From the NCBI GenBank assembly GCA_900551295.1, contig URVJ01000002.1:62001-126000 (forward strand): a stretch of DNA of 64,000 bases, written 5' to 3'. The notes under the pieces were generated by a model. The model was given only the letters and a program-made list of their open reading frames with translations. It ran no database searches and was not told where the DNA came from. Shown here piece by piece: positions 7,477-16,102 of this stretch (position 1 is its first letter; each line of letters starts with the position of its first letter). This DNA is from an uncultured Eubacteriales bacterium. GTDB lineage: Bacteria; Bacillota; Clostridia; Oscillospirales; CAG-382. Position numbers and translations under genes: made by a program.

Positions 7477-10400
7477 ATGAAATCAACAAGAATTCTCAAA
7501 CTGATTGCAGCTGCATCCGCGACTGCCGCTCTTGCCCTGTGCGCAAACGCTGCGGGATTTGACCGCACGCTTCAGTACAAGGACGGAATGTTCAAGGATG
7601 TTGCCGCAAACGCATGGTATGCTTCCGAGGTAAAGTCTGCATACGAACTCGGATTCATGAACGGTGTCGGTGACGGACAGTTTTCGCCTGACGGCAATGT
7701 GACGGTTTCCGCAGGCATTACCATGGCTGTACGCGTACACGCAATTTACAACGGCAAGACGATTGCTGAAAAGAAGGGCGCAAACTGGTACGATATGTAT
7801 GTTGATTATGCCAAGGCAAACGGCATAATTGCCGACGGTCAGTTTGACAACTTCGACAGAAACATCACAAGAATTGAAATGGCGCTGCTTTTCACAAAGG
7901 CAATGCCCGCCGATTACTTCACTGCAAAGAACGACGTAAAATCAATTCCCGACGTTACCGAGACCGAAGATTACTATGCCGAGCTTATAAAGCTGTATAA
8001 GGCAGGCGTTGTAATGGGTTCGGACGCTTACGGTACATTTTATCCGAATAATTCCATAAAGAGAAGCGAGACTGCGGCAATTATCAACCGTGTCGCACTT
8101 CCCGAAAACCGCCTTTCAAAAACGCTTGAAGATTACGGCGACAGACCTATGGCGGCATATCTCATAGACGACCGTTCAATGCAGGCAAATACCAGAGGCA
8201 AGCTCAATAATATGGCTCTGCGCTCAGGCTGGCTCTATGAAAACCGCAATTCCGGTTCCGTTAACAAGGATGATGTTACGACAAACGTTCTTGCCGATAA
8301 GGGTAAGGGCTATGTTGCAATAAATAAGTACCTTGCCGTACAGGATAAGGGAACCATTGTTCTTGAATCCGTGTTCACGCTTACCGGAGACGGCGCGAGA
8401 ATATACTTTACCGATTCCGACGGAAAGAATGCCATAGAAGTATGCACCAAGGGCGGTACATATCACGTCATCGGAAATACAGATTCCGATACCGGAGTAA
8501 AGTATACGACAAAGTCAACTGCAATCAGACTCTCAATGAATCTCGATACAAAGAAGGCTTCGCTCGTAGTAGACGCAAAGGACGCAGGCACGTTTGATAT
8601 GCTTTCCGGAGCAAAGGATATTGCGAGAATGTGGTATGCAACTTCCGAAGAGGGAGCACTTACCTTTACTCCCGATGCAACACACCTCTATAAGGACTTT
8701 ACTGTAAATGATGTGTTCCGTATAGACGCAGCAGGCAACGCTCCTTACGGCTGGACTGTTACCGGCAAAACTACCGCTGAAAAAACTCTGTCAATGAACA
8801 TTAACAGCAATGACAATTACAGTGTTAAGATCGACGGAACCGGTACCGCAAAGAGAAACTTTGACGCTCTTGACGGTATGTTTACATATGAAACTCAGCT
8901 CTGGCTGCCTGAATACGCAGAAGCGTCTTTCGCACTCAAGAACGGCGATAAAACTGCTGTTGAAGTAAAGACCACAAAAGACGGACAGTTCGTTTCCGGA
9001 AGCACCTCACTCAGAAAGTTTACCGCAAATGTATGGCAGACTCTCAGAATCGAGGGCAATACCGAAACAGGAAAAGCGCTTGTCAAGATCAACGGCAAAA
9101 AGTGCGCAGAGGTTGACCTTGCCGAAAAGAAAATAGATAACGTTGTGATTTCCTTTGACGAGGCTGGTAAGGTTCTCTGGTTCGATGACGTTATCGTAAA
9201 GAAAGAATATGAGTATACCGACTATTGTCCCACACCCGTTCCCGTAACCGATGATGAGTGGTATGTCGGCATGAGCGTATGCTCGCTGTGGCATGAGGGA
9301 ACACATTTCGGCTGGGACTGCGTCTCGGCTTATGACGAAGTAAAGCTTGCACTCGGATACTATGATGAAGGTATTCCCGAAGTTGCGGACTGGGAAATCA
9401 AGTTCTTAGTTGAACACGGCGTCGACTTCCAGCATTTCTGCTGGTACGTAAGCTCGTCCGATAAGGCAACTCCTATCAAGACCCCGAGACTTGCAGACGC
9501 TCTCAATAACGGCTATATGAACGCAAAGTACAGCGATATGCAGAAGTTCTCCATAATGTTTGAAAACTCTGCGTCAAACGCAAAGAGCGCACAAGACTTT
9601 AAGGAAACCATCTGGAATTACTGGGTTGACTGGTACTTTACAGACTCAAGATATATGAGCATCGACAATAAGGCTGTACTTACAATTTATACTTACAGCA
9701 AGTTTGTCGAACAGATGGGCGGCGAAGATAAGGCAAAAGAAGTCATAGATTTCATGAAGACCGAAATCAAGAAGTACGGCTATGACGGAATGCTTGTATT
9801 CTTCTCCGACGGAGGCGCAAATTCCGCAAATAATAAGAAGATGAAAGATGTCGGCGCAGACGGACTCGTTTCTTATACTTTCGGCAAAAACTCCTATTCG
9901 AGCCAGTATCAGATAGACTCCATGAACGTCGCATATAAGGCAGGAAATCTTGACCTTGTTCCCAGCGTCGGTGTCGGCTTTAACAGTATAGGCTGGACAG
10001 GCAAGCGTACACCCAACGCAACCACCGAAGAACATACAAAGGTTCTCGAATGGGCGCGCGACACATATCTTCCCATGCTTGCAAAGAGAGACAGCGCAAA
10101 CGCATGGAAGGGCAAGTTCGTATTCATGACCACATGGAATGAGTACGGCGAGGGACATTACATCATGCCGTCGGGCATAAACGGTTTCGGATACCTTGAC
10201 GATATGAGAAGCGTATTCTCAAGCGCGGCAGGCAAGACTGATAACCACTATGATGTAGTTCCTACAAAGAATCAGCTTTCAAGACTTAACTTCATGTACT
10301 CCGGTGAAACCACACGTATCCGCCGTCAGATGAATATTGCTACAAAGGAAGATTACGGCACTGACGCTTTGCGTAAGTGGGACTTCACCGATGAAAAGAC

Positions 10401-12267
10401 CGTAGCATCATGGAGAAGCATGATGAATACCAGTAAGTTTGCCTATGACTCCGCGGAAAAGGCGCTTGCAGTAAATTCTTCGACAACCGACGCCGCAATA
10501 GTTCCCATAGATCAGAATGCAGCTACCAAGTTCAAGGCAACCGACGCTGAATATCTCCACGTTTGCATTAAGACGGATACCGTTTCGGTATTTACACTTT
10601 ACTTCAAGACAGGCGATAAAGACTGGACTGCCAAAAAGTGTTATGCAGAGACTATGAAAGCCAACGGCGAGTATAACGATTATTATGTAAAGCTTTCCGA
10701 TAATTCTCACTGGGTAGGTGAGATCACCGGTGTCAGATTTGACCCCAATACCATAGTCGGAAAAGTATGGATAAAGACCATAGAATTCCTTAAACCCTCT
10801 GCCGGCAGCGCGTTTACAATCCACGTAGACGGTTCAGATTTCAAGCCCGGTTCCGATCTTGTTGCCGTAAGAAACGGTGAAACATACCTTGCCGCAGAAC
10901 AGTATCGCGGATTCTACTCTCTGCATAATACTTATGTTGAATGGCATAAGAACGACGGCGTTCTTCTTCTCAAAACTCCGAATAATACCGAAATCGTATT
11001 TACCGTAGGAAGCGATAAGGCGCTTGTAAACGGCAAGGAGACTTCACTCAAGGAAAAGTTCTCGCTCTTTGACGGACTCCCCGTAATTCCGCTTGAATTT
11101 TTCTATACCAACGGCGGATTTGACTATAAGAAGACCGAAAATGGCTATGAACTTAACGTAAGAGAAGGCGGATATACCGAAATAATCAAGAACCGCGTTG
11201 AAAACGAGTGGGAATTCGAGATTGATAACGATACCGAGGGCTGGAAACCCGGCTGCGCGACCGGCGACGTAATCAACGGTAATTTTGAGCTTACCGCATC
11301 GCCCGTAACCAATACGCCCCAAGGCTATGATCCGCAGATTTCAAATGATTTTCTTTCGGTCAATGCAGCTTTTTATAACGCAATCGAGGTACGCGTTAAG
11401 TGCGAGTTCACTTCCGAGAACGTAAAGAATCCCTCCGACACTACAATTTACTTTGCAACCACGGCCGATTCAAACTACGACGAAAAGAAAACCTTCCGCA
11501 CAAGTTACGACAGCACAAAGCTTGACGGCGAAGGATATGCAATTCTCAGATTCGATACCACAACCAACGAAAATTGGACCGGTATCGTAAGTAAACTCAG
11601 ATTTGACCCGACCAACTACGGCGGAAAATACTATATCGACTATATCAGAATGATAAAGGATCCCAATGCCGAAGCAAAGGCTGCCGAAGCGCAGAAAGCG
11701 GAGGAGGAGAGACTTGCAAAGTATCTCGCGGCAGACAAGGGCGAACCTTTCTATCTTGCAAATCCCGACGGTGAAAGCGGAAATAATTCCGACGGAATAT
11801 ATTATTCCCATAATGCGAAAATTTCCATTGTTGATGATCCGTTAAAAGCAGGAAATAAGGTAATATCGGTAGTTCCGAGCATACAGAATAAGGTGAATTG
11901 GGTATATGTATATCAGAAGACCCGTTTCAAGCCCGGAGTTACATATAAGATCGAGTTTGATTACTATGCCGCAGGCGATAAGGACGGAAAACCCGTTGAA
12001 AATGTTCTGCCTCAGGTAAACCTCAGATATTATGACGTTGTAAACGGACAGGTAAAGACAAGTGCAGACCATAATAAGGTTGTCGGCAAGGCTTCCACAA
12101 AAGACGGCTGGGTACACTTTACCTTTGAGCATACCATCAGTGAAAATTCAACTTTCCGCGACTATGATGAATTTTCAATATTCACAAGTCCTCTTCAGAA
12201 CGGAGACGATTTCCGCAACATTTCCTATATGCTTGATAATATCAAGGTAAGCGTTGCGGAGGGTTAA
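7477..12267 (+). CDS. SLH-anchored surface protein with WbsX/GH99-like domain
   Basis: 1596 residues. Signal peptide about 1-26. Three SLH repeats (about 29-86, 100-150, 165-215) anchor it to the wall. Two LamG/jelly-roll-like stretches follow (about 235-590). A catalytic-type domain at about 593-915 resembles PF14307 (WbsX, related to GH99/GH71 barrels): FGWDCVSAYDEV, VDFQHFCWYVSS, KYGYDGMLVFF, and the hallmark TTWNEYGEGHY near residue 885. Then module B copy 1 (964-1110, ending near WVGEITGVRFDP), a divergent copper-amine-oxidase-N-like domain (1112-1235), module B copy 2 (1241-1395, WTGIVSKLRFDP), an Ala/Glu-rich linker and module A (1430-1596, ending in MLDNIKV). WbsX-like domains are usually attached to polysaccharide loci; fused to SLH and carbohydrate-binding-like modules it more likely cleaves a surface or environmental glycan. 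Substrate unknown. Confidence 0.82.
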   Translation: MKSTRILKLIAAASATAALALCANAAGFDRTLQYKDGMFKDVAANAWYASEVKSAYELGFMNGVGDGQFSPDGNVTVSAGITMAVRVHAIYNGKTIAEKKGANWYDMYVDYAKANGIIADGQFDNFDRNITRIEMALLFTKAMPADYFTAKNDVKSIPDVTETEDYYAELIKLYKAGVVMGSDAYGTFYPNNSIKRSETAAIINRVALPENRLSKTLEDYGDRPMAAYLIDDRSMQANTRGKLNNMALRSGWLYENRNSGSVNKDDVTTNVLADKGKGYVAINKYLAVQDKGTIVLESVFTLTGDGARIYFTDSDGKNAIEVCTKGGTYHVIGNTDSDTGVKYTTKSTAIRLSMNLDTKKASLVVDAKDAGTFDMLSGAKDIARMWYATSEEGALTFTPDATHLYKDFTVNDVFRIDAAGNAPYGWTVTGKTTAEKTLSMNINSNDNYSVKIDGTGTAKRNFDALDGMFTYETQLWLPEYAEASFALKNGDKTAVEVKTTKDGQFVSGSTSLRKFTANVWQTLRIEGNTETGKALVKINGKKCAEVDLAEKKIDNVVISFDEAGKVLWFDDVIVKKEYEYTDYCPTPVPVTDDEWYVGMSVCSLWHEGTHFGWDCVSAYDEVKLALGYYDEGIPEVADWEIKFLVEHGVDFQHFCWYVSSSDKATPIKTPRLADALNNGYMNAKYSDMQKFSIMFENSASNAKSAQDFKETIWNYWVDWYFTDSRYMSIDNKAVLTIYTYSKFVEQMGGEDKAKEVIDFMKTEIKKYGYDGMLVFFSDGGANSANNKKMKDVGADGLVSYTFGKNSYSSQYQIDSMNVAYKAGNLDLVPSVGVGFNSIGWTGKRTPNATTEEHTKVLEWARDTYLPMLAKRDSANAWKGKFVFMTTWNEYGEGHYIMPSGINGFGYLDDMRSVFSSAAGKTDNHYDVVPTKNQLSRLNFMYSGETTRIRRQMNIATKEDYGTDALRKWDFTDEKTVASWRSMMNTSKFAYDSAEKALAVNSSTTDAAIVPIDQNAATKFKATDAEYLHVCIKTDTVSVFTLYFKTGDKDWTAKKCYAETMKANGEYNDYYVKLSDNSHWVGEITGVRFDPNTIVGKVWIKTIEFLKPSAGSAFTIHVDGSDFKPGSDLVAVRNGETYLAAEQYRGFYSLHNTYVEWHKNDGVLLLKTPNNTEIVFTVGSDKALVNGKETSLKEKFSLFDGLPVIPLEFFYTNGGFDYKKTENGYELNVREGGYTEIIKNRVENEWEFEIDNDTEGWKPGCATGDVINGNFELTASPVTNTPQGYDPQISNDFLSVNAAFYNAIEVRVKCEFTSENVKNPSDTTIYFATTADSNYDEKKTFRTSYDSTKLDGEGYAILRFDTTTNENWTGIVSKLRFDPTNYGGKYYIDYIRMIKDPNAEAKAAEAQKAEEERLAKYLAADKGEPFYLANPDGESGNNSDGIYYSHNAKISIVDDPLKAGNKVISVVPSIQNKVNWVYVYQKTRFKPGVTYKIEFDYYAAGDKDGKPVENVLPQVNLRYYDVVNGQVKTSADHNKVVGKASTKDGWVHFTFEHTISENSTFRDYDEFSIFTSPLQNGDDFRNISYMLDNIKVSVAEG

Positions 12268-12330
12268 GCGTTAACGAAGAGAAAGCCATGCACGGCAGGA
12301 ACCGCATAATGCTTTTTATCTGAAATAAAG

Positions 12331-12360
12331 GCTCCTGATGATATATTGTCGGGAGCTTTT
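12331..12360 (+). terminator. Terminator or attenuator before the SGNH gene
   Basis: GCTCCTGA (12331-12338) pairs with TCGGGAGC (12349-12356), one G-U pair, then TTTT. It follows the 1596-residue gene by 63 bp and ends only 27 bp before the next start codon, leaving no room for a separate promoter in between. Partial readthrough would make the downstream gene less abundant than the upstream one. Confidence 0.65.
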
Positions 12361-12387
12361 ATATAAAAAATTTTAAGGAGTGAGCGT

Positions 12388-13938
12388 ATGAAAAACATCG
12401 TCACAAAAATTTTCATTACAGCCGCAGCACTTCTCGTTGCGGTAAACTGCTTTGCAGCGTCGGCTGAGGAACAAAAACTCAATGTTCTCTGCGTCGGAAA
12501 TTCGCTGCTCGCGCACGGCGTAAACGCAGACCTTGGCTGGAGCGGAACATGGGGTATGGCAGCCTCTTCCGAAGATAAGGATTATTATCATCAGCTTCAG
12601 AACATAATTGCCGAAGAATATCCGGACGTAAAAGCCGAATTCAAAAAAGTCGCAGTGTCACCTCTCGAAAGAGCCGTTGACACCGATGAGAATCACGACT
12701 ACATAAACGATATAAAGGGTGCTTTTGACGCGGTAACCGCAGACTTCGTGCCCGATGTCGTAACTCTTCAGATAGGCGATAATACTTCGTCAAATATTAC
12801 ACCTAAATCCTATGCGCACGCACTTGTTCAGATAGGCGATTATTTCAAAAAACTCAATCCCGATGTTGCGGTTGTGTACTCTGTTCCTTTCTTTGCAAGC
12901 GAAACAAAGCAGAGCGGTACACTTCTTGCTGCGGAAGAGACAGGTTTTGCCTGCGCTGACCTCAGAAAGCTCAATAAAGACGAGAATAAGGCGCTTGGTC
13001 TGTTTGAACATTCCGGTGTCGCAAACCACCCCGGAGATAAGGGAATGCGCGCAGTTGCGGAAGAACTGTTTTCGCAGATAAAGCCTGTTCTCGATAAGGG
13101 TGCGGTAAAGGTAAAACTTGACAGCAGATATCTCACATTTGACGTTGCGCCTCAGATAATAGAAGGCAGAACCATGGTTCCGCTTCGTGCAATTTTTGAG
13201 GCTCTCGGCGCAGAGGTAAAGTGGGACGACACAACCAAGACCGTTTCCGCAAATCGCGACGGCGTTAATGTTGCTCTTACTATCGGCAAAAAAGAAATGC
13301 AGAAGGATACTCAGACAGTAACGCTTGATGTCCCGGCACAGATAGTTGATTCGAGAACTCTCGTTCCCGTAAGAGCAATATCCGAAGCGTTTGAGTGCGA
13401 GGTAAACTGGGACGCAGATAACAGAACCGTTCTTATAAAGCTGCCGAAAGCCGAAGAAGTAGGTATAGTTACCGAAATACCCAAGGCAACCGCGGATAAA
13501 AACGAATTTGGCTTCTATTCTCCCTCAACCGCAGCTCTCACCATTGCAGCCGATCCCGATGACGCTGCAAATAAGGTATTCCTTGTTACCTGCAAGACCG
13601 AATCAAAGATCTGGAACTATATCTGGTGCAATATGCAGTTCAAGGCAGGTCAGAAATATAAAATTGAGGCAGATGTAAGACCTGTTTCGGTATTCGGCGG
13701 AATCGAGTCCGAAAAGTTCAACGCCGGAATGTGCTTCCGTCATACCGGCAAGGATAACGGCGTAGGCTTCTCGGCTGTTTCAAAGGACGGCTGGACGCAT
13801 CTTGCCGGAGAATATACAATTCCCGGAGATTATGAATACCGCGAAGGCGACGATAAAATAGGCGTTTACTTTGATCCCATAAGCGATAAGGGCGTTACCT
13901 TTATGGTTGACAATATTTCCGTAACTCCTATCGACTGA
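12388..13938 (+). CDS. Secreted SGNH-hydrolase-like protein with stalk and module A
   Basis: 516 residues. Signal peptide about 1-27. Residues about 29-235 have the SGNH/GDSL layout: block I is VLCVGNSLLAHG with the nucleophile Ser, block III is TLQIGDNTSSN with the Asn, and block V is VANHPGDKGM with the His. The aspartate normally three residues before that His is Val, so a canonical triad is not visible. A copper-amine-oxidase-N (PF07833, two beta-alpha units with VPLRAIFEALGAEVKWDD and VPVRAISEAFECEVNWDA) spans about 243-351. Module A fills 365-516, ending FMVDNISVTP. SGNH enzymes in such settings deacetylate glycans. AAGGAG precedes ATG 12388. Transcription probably depends on readthrough from the upstream gene. 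Confidence 0.82.
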   Translation: MKNIVTKIFITAAALLVAVNCFAASAEEQKLNVLCVGNSLLAHGVNADLGWSGTWGMAASSEDKDYYHQLQNIIAEEYPDVKAEFKKVAVSPLERAVDTDENHDYINDIKGAFDAVTADFVPDVVTLQIGDNTSSNITPKSYAHALVQIGDYFKKLNPDVAVVYSVPFFASETKQSGTLLAAEETGFACADLRKLNKDENKALGLFEHSGVANHPGDKGMRAVAEELFSQIKPVLDKGAVKVKLDSRYLTFDVAPQIIEGRTMVPLRAIFEALGAEVKWDDTTKTVSANRDGVNVALTIGKKEMQKDTQTVTLDVPAQIVDSRTLVPVRAISEAFECEVNWDADNRTVLIKLPKAEEVGIVTEIPKATADKNEFGFYSPSTAALTIAADPDDAANKVFLVTCKTESKIWNYIWCNMQFKAGQKYKIEADVRPVSVFGGIESEKFNAGMCFRHTGKDNGVGFSAVSKDGWTHLAGEYTIPGDYEYREGDDKIGVYFDPISDKGVTFMVDNISVTPID

Positions 13939-13959
13939 GCGCAAAACAGAATATTTTTA

Positions 13960-13993
13960 TATACCGTCAGATGCTTTTGTGTTTGACGGTATA
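13960..13993 (+). terminator. Terminator after the SGNH gene
   Basis: TATACCGTCA (13960-13969) pairs perfectly with TGACGGTATA (13984-13993); the following sequence ATGTGTTTT is only moderately T-rich. Position just after the stop supports termination. Confidence 0.6.
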
Positions 13994-14105
13994 TGTGTTT
14001 TCTGTCACAAAAAATGTGTTTTCCGTTATAATTAAAAATATAGGTTGATTTAAAAAATATAAAAGTTATAATATTTTTGAAAAACTAAAGAACGGAGTAA
14101 AAATA

Positions 14106-14283
14106 ATGAGCTTTGCGGAGAAAATGAGACAGGGAAGTACAGTGTGTTTTTTAGGCAATTCGAAAAGACGGCTGGGAATGGTTTGAAGATACTAAAAATG
14201 AATATCTTAAAACTGCTGATTTCAGAGATAAATATATGGCGGAGCTTGTAAAATTTACAAATTATATGTATGAAGAACAGTGA
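14106..14283 (+). pseudogene. Remnant of an SGNH/GDSL hydrolase gene with internal deletion
   Basis: ATG 14106, preceded by CGGAGTAAAAATA, opens a frame that begins MSFAEKMRQGSTVCFLGNS, i.e. the N-terminus and block I serine of an SGNH hydrolase, and stops at 14184-14186. From 14161 the +1 frame continues as KDGWEWFEDTKNEYLKTADF then RDKYMAELVKFTNYMYEEQ to a TGA at 14281-14283, which looks like the C-terminus of the same kind of protein. Roughly 150-200 codons from the middle are missing. The join near 14158-14163 is where the deletion scar would be. It lies among intact secreted genes, so a second esterase was probably once part of the island. Confidence 0.55.
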
Positions 14284-14374
14284 TTATTACCCAATCGTGC
14301 ATTGACCGTGAAAATTTGCGGCAATTATATAGAAGAATGAATATCGGAATATTTCACAAAAATACATTCGGCTA

Positions 14375-14403
14375 TTGACAAATTTTAGCATTAATGCTAT
14401 AAT
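14375..14403 (+). promoter_or_regulatory. Perfect consensus sigma-A promoter, paralogue 1
   Basis: TTGACA (14375-14380), 17-bp spacer, TATAAT (14398-14403). The leader to ATG 14439 is about 30 nt with AAAAAGGAGAG. Such a promoter predicts strong constitutive expression. Confidence 0.88.
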
Positions 14404-14438
14404 TAAATTACAAAAATTCAGAAAAAGGAGAGAATATC

Positions 14439-15890
14439 ATGAAAAAACTTCTTGGTATTGTCATGGCAGGACTGCTTGCAGTAAGTGCAGCAACCGCCGC
14501 AAGCGCAGCAGACGGAATATCCGTCGTAATCAATGATAAGCCCGTCGAGTTCGGCGATGTGGCACCGCAGATAATTGAGAGCAGAACAATGGTTCCTCTT
14601 CGTGCAATCTTTGAGGCTCTTAATGCAACCGTTGACTGGGACGACGCTACAAAGACCGTAAAGTCGACAAAGGGCGATACAACAATTTCACTTACGATCG
14701 GCGAAAATAAGCTCATAAAGAACGGCGAAGATAAAGAGCTTGACGTTCCGGCACAGATAATCGAATCGAGAACTCTCGTTCCCGTAAGAGCAATATCCGA
14801 AGCATTCGACTGTAAAGTTGATTGGGAAGATTCCACAAAGACCGTAAAGATTACATATGAAGAAAAGACAAACACGGTTGATAAGGTAGACGGCGCGATT
14901 ATCACTCTTGCAAACGCAGAGCCTGAAACCGCCGATGTTGCCGTATATGCAGACGGTGCTGAGATGAAAGTCGTTGAAGATGCAAGAGACGCAGCAAACC
15001 ATGTGTATGACCTCAAAGCAAATGTTACCGACAAGGCTTCCTGGACATATCTTTGGTTCAACACAAATGATTATAAACCCGGACAGAAGTATAAGGTAGA
15101 ATACGACGTATGCGTTACCGGAAACGTTGCAGGTGCAGACATGGCGGATAAGATAGTAACTGTCGGAACTTGCTTCAAGTATTCCACAAGCGACGGTGAA
15201 AATAATAAAGACCACGGTATGGGCGGAGTAACGTTTGAAGGTCCGGACGGCAAGAAGTGGGCTCATGTTTCACTCGTAGGCGAAATCCCCTCAACTTATG
15301 TTGAAGGTTCCGATACAAGATTCGGTATTTACGCAAACCCCATACAGGTTGACGGTTATGATCATAATGTTGCAGTAAGCTTCCAGATAGATAACCTGTC
15401 CGTACTTCCTTTTAACAGAGAAGAAAAAAACATTGATTACTCAAAGATCACAGGCGTGGTTTATGACTTCAAGGCTGATGAGGATCTCGGCTGGAAACCC
15501 GCAGGTTCAACGATTTCCTTTGACGGCGACGATATGGTTCTTACCGCAAACGAAGGTTCTACCGACCCTCAGATCACACTTTCCGATCTTTCGCTTAAGG
15601 CTGACGACTATAACGCTTTTGTTGTAAGATTCAAGCCCGATACCACAGTCGGCGCAAAGCAGACCAATGCTTTCTTCGCAACTGACGGCGAACCTACTCT
15701 CGGCGAATCAAAGTCAATATATCTTAATCTTGATACATGCTATGTTGACGCAGACGGATACACATGGGCAGTATTCAAGTTCGGCGATAATCCTTCGTGG
15801 AGCGGAACCGTTACCACGCTTCGCTTTGACCCTGTCCATGCAGTAGGCGGCGTAAGCAAGATTGACAAGATAATTGTCGCAAAAATCTAA
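14439..15890 (+). CDS. Secreted stalk plus carbohydrate-binding-like protein, paralogue 1
   Basis: 483 residues without a recognisable enzyme domain. Signal peptide about 1-24 (ends ASAAD). Copper-amine-oxidase-N/stalk domain about 26-145, with the paired motifs VAPQIIESRTMVPLRAIFEA and VPVRAISEAFDCKVDWED. Module A about 150-325 (NDYKPGQKYKVEYDV to FQIDNLSVLP). Module B about 340-483 (VYDFKADEDLGWKPAG to WSGTVTTLRFDP, ending KIIVAKI). No SLH, LPXTG or membrane anchor, so the stalk may itself hold the protein to the wall or the protein is free. It is the tandem duplicate of the gene at 16103, each with its own consensus promoter and terminator. Likely a glycan-binding surface protein; ligand unknown. 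Confidence 0.8.
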   Translation: MKKLLGIVMAGLLAVSAATAASAADGISVVINDKPVEFGDVAPQIIESRTMVPLRAIFEALNATVDWDDATKTVKSTKGDTTISLTIGENKLIKNGEDKELDVPAQIIESRTLVPVRAISEAFDCKVDWEDSTKTVKITYEEKTNTVDKVDGAIITLANAEPETADVAVYADGAEMKVVEDARDAANHVYDLKANVTDKASWTYLWFNTNDYKPGQKYKVEYDVCVTGNVAGADMADKIVTVGTCFKYSTSDGENNKDHGMGGVTFEGPDGKKWAHVSLVGEIPSTYVEGSDTRFGIYANPIQVDGYDHNVAVSFQIDNLSVLPFNREEKNIDYSKITGVVYDFKADEDLGWKPAGSTISFDGDDMVLTANEGSTDPQITLSDLSLKADDYNAFVVRFKPDTTVGAKQTNAFFATDGEPTLGESKSIYLNLDTCYVDADGYTWAVFKFGDNPSWSGTVTTLRFDPVHAVGGVSKIDKIIVAKI

Positions 15891-15918
15891 TTAATCCGAC
15901 AGAGTCCTTTCATAGATT

Positions 15919-15950
15919 GCCGTGGTCGTAATGACCGCGGCTTTCTTTTT
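15919..15950 (+). terminator. Terminator of paralogue 1
   Basis: GCCGTGGTC (15919-15927) pairs with GACCGCGGC (15933-15941), one G-U pair, followed by TTTCTTTTT. Confidence 0.85.
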
Positions 15951-16039
15951 GCGATTGTATGACTTAAAAAAGCTAAAGCCTTAAAAAGTCGAAGATTTTG
16001 CGATTTGCGCAGGTAAATTCTAAACAGTAAGCATTTATG

Positions 16040-16068
16040 TTGACAAAATTTTATACGAATACTATAAT
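16040..16068 (+). promoter_or_regulatory. Perfect consensus sigma-A promoter, paralogue 2
   Basis: TTGACA (16040-16045), 17-bp spacer, TATAAT (16063-16068); the spacer sequence differs from that of paralogue 1 although boxes are identical. The leader is about 28 nt and holds AAAAAGGAGAAAGG. Confidence 0.88.
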
Positions 16069-16102
16069 TGCGGTGTAAAATCTAAAAAAGGAGAAAGGTA
16101 TT

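Noticed and set aside
14408..15064. 218-residue antisense frame over paralogue 1 (and the similar one at 16051-16617)
   Set aside because: Ser/Ala/Thr-rich shadow of the stalk domain; it appears in both paralogues only because the sense strands are alike.
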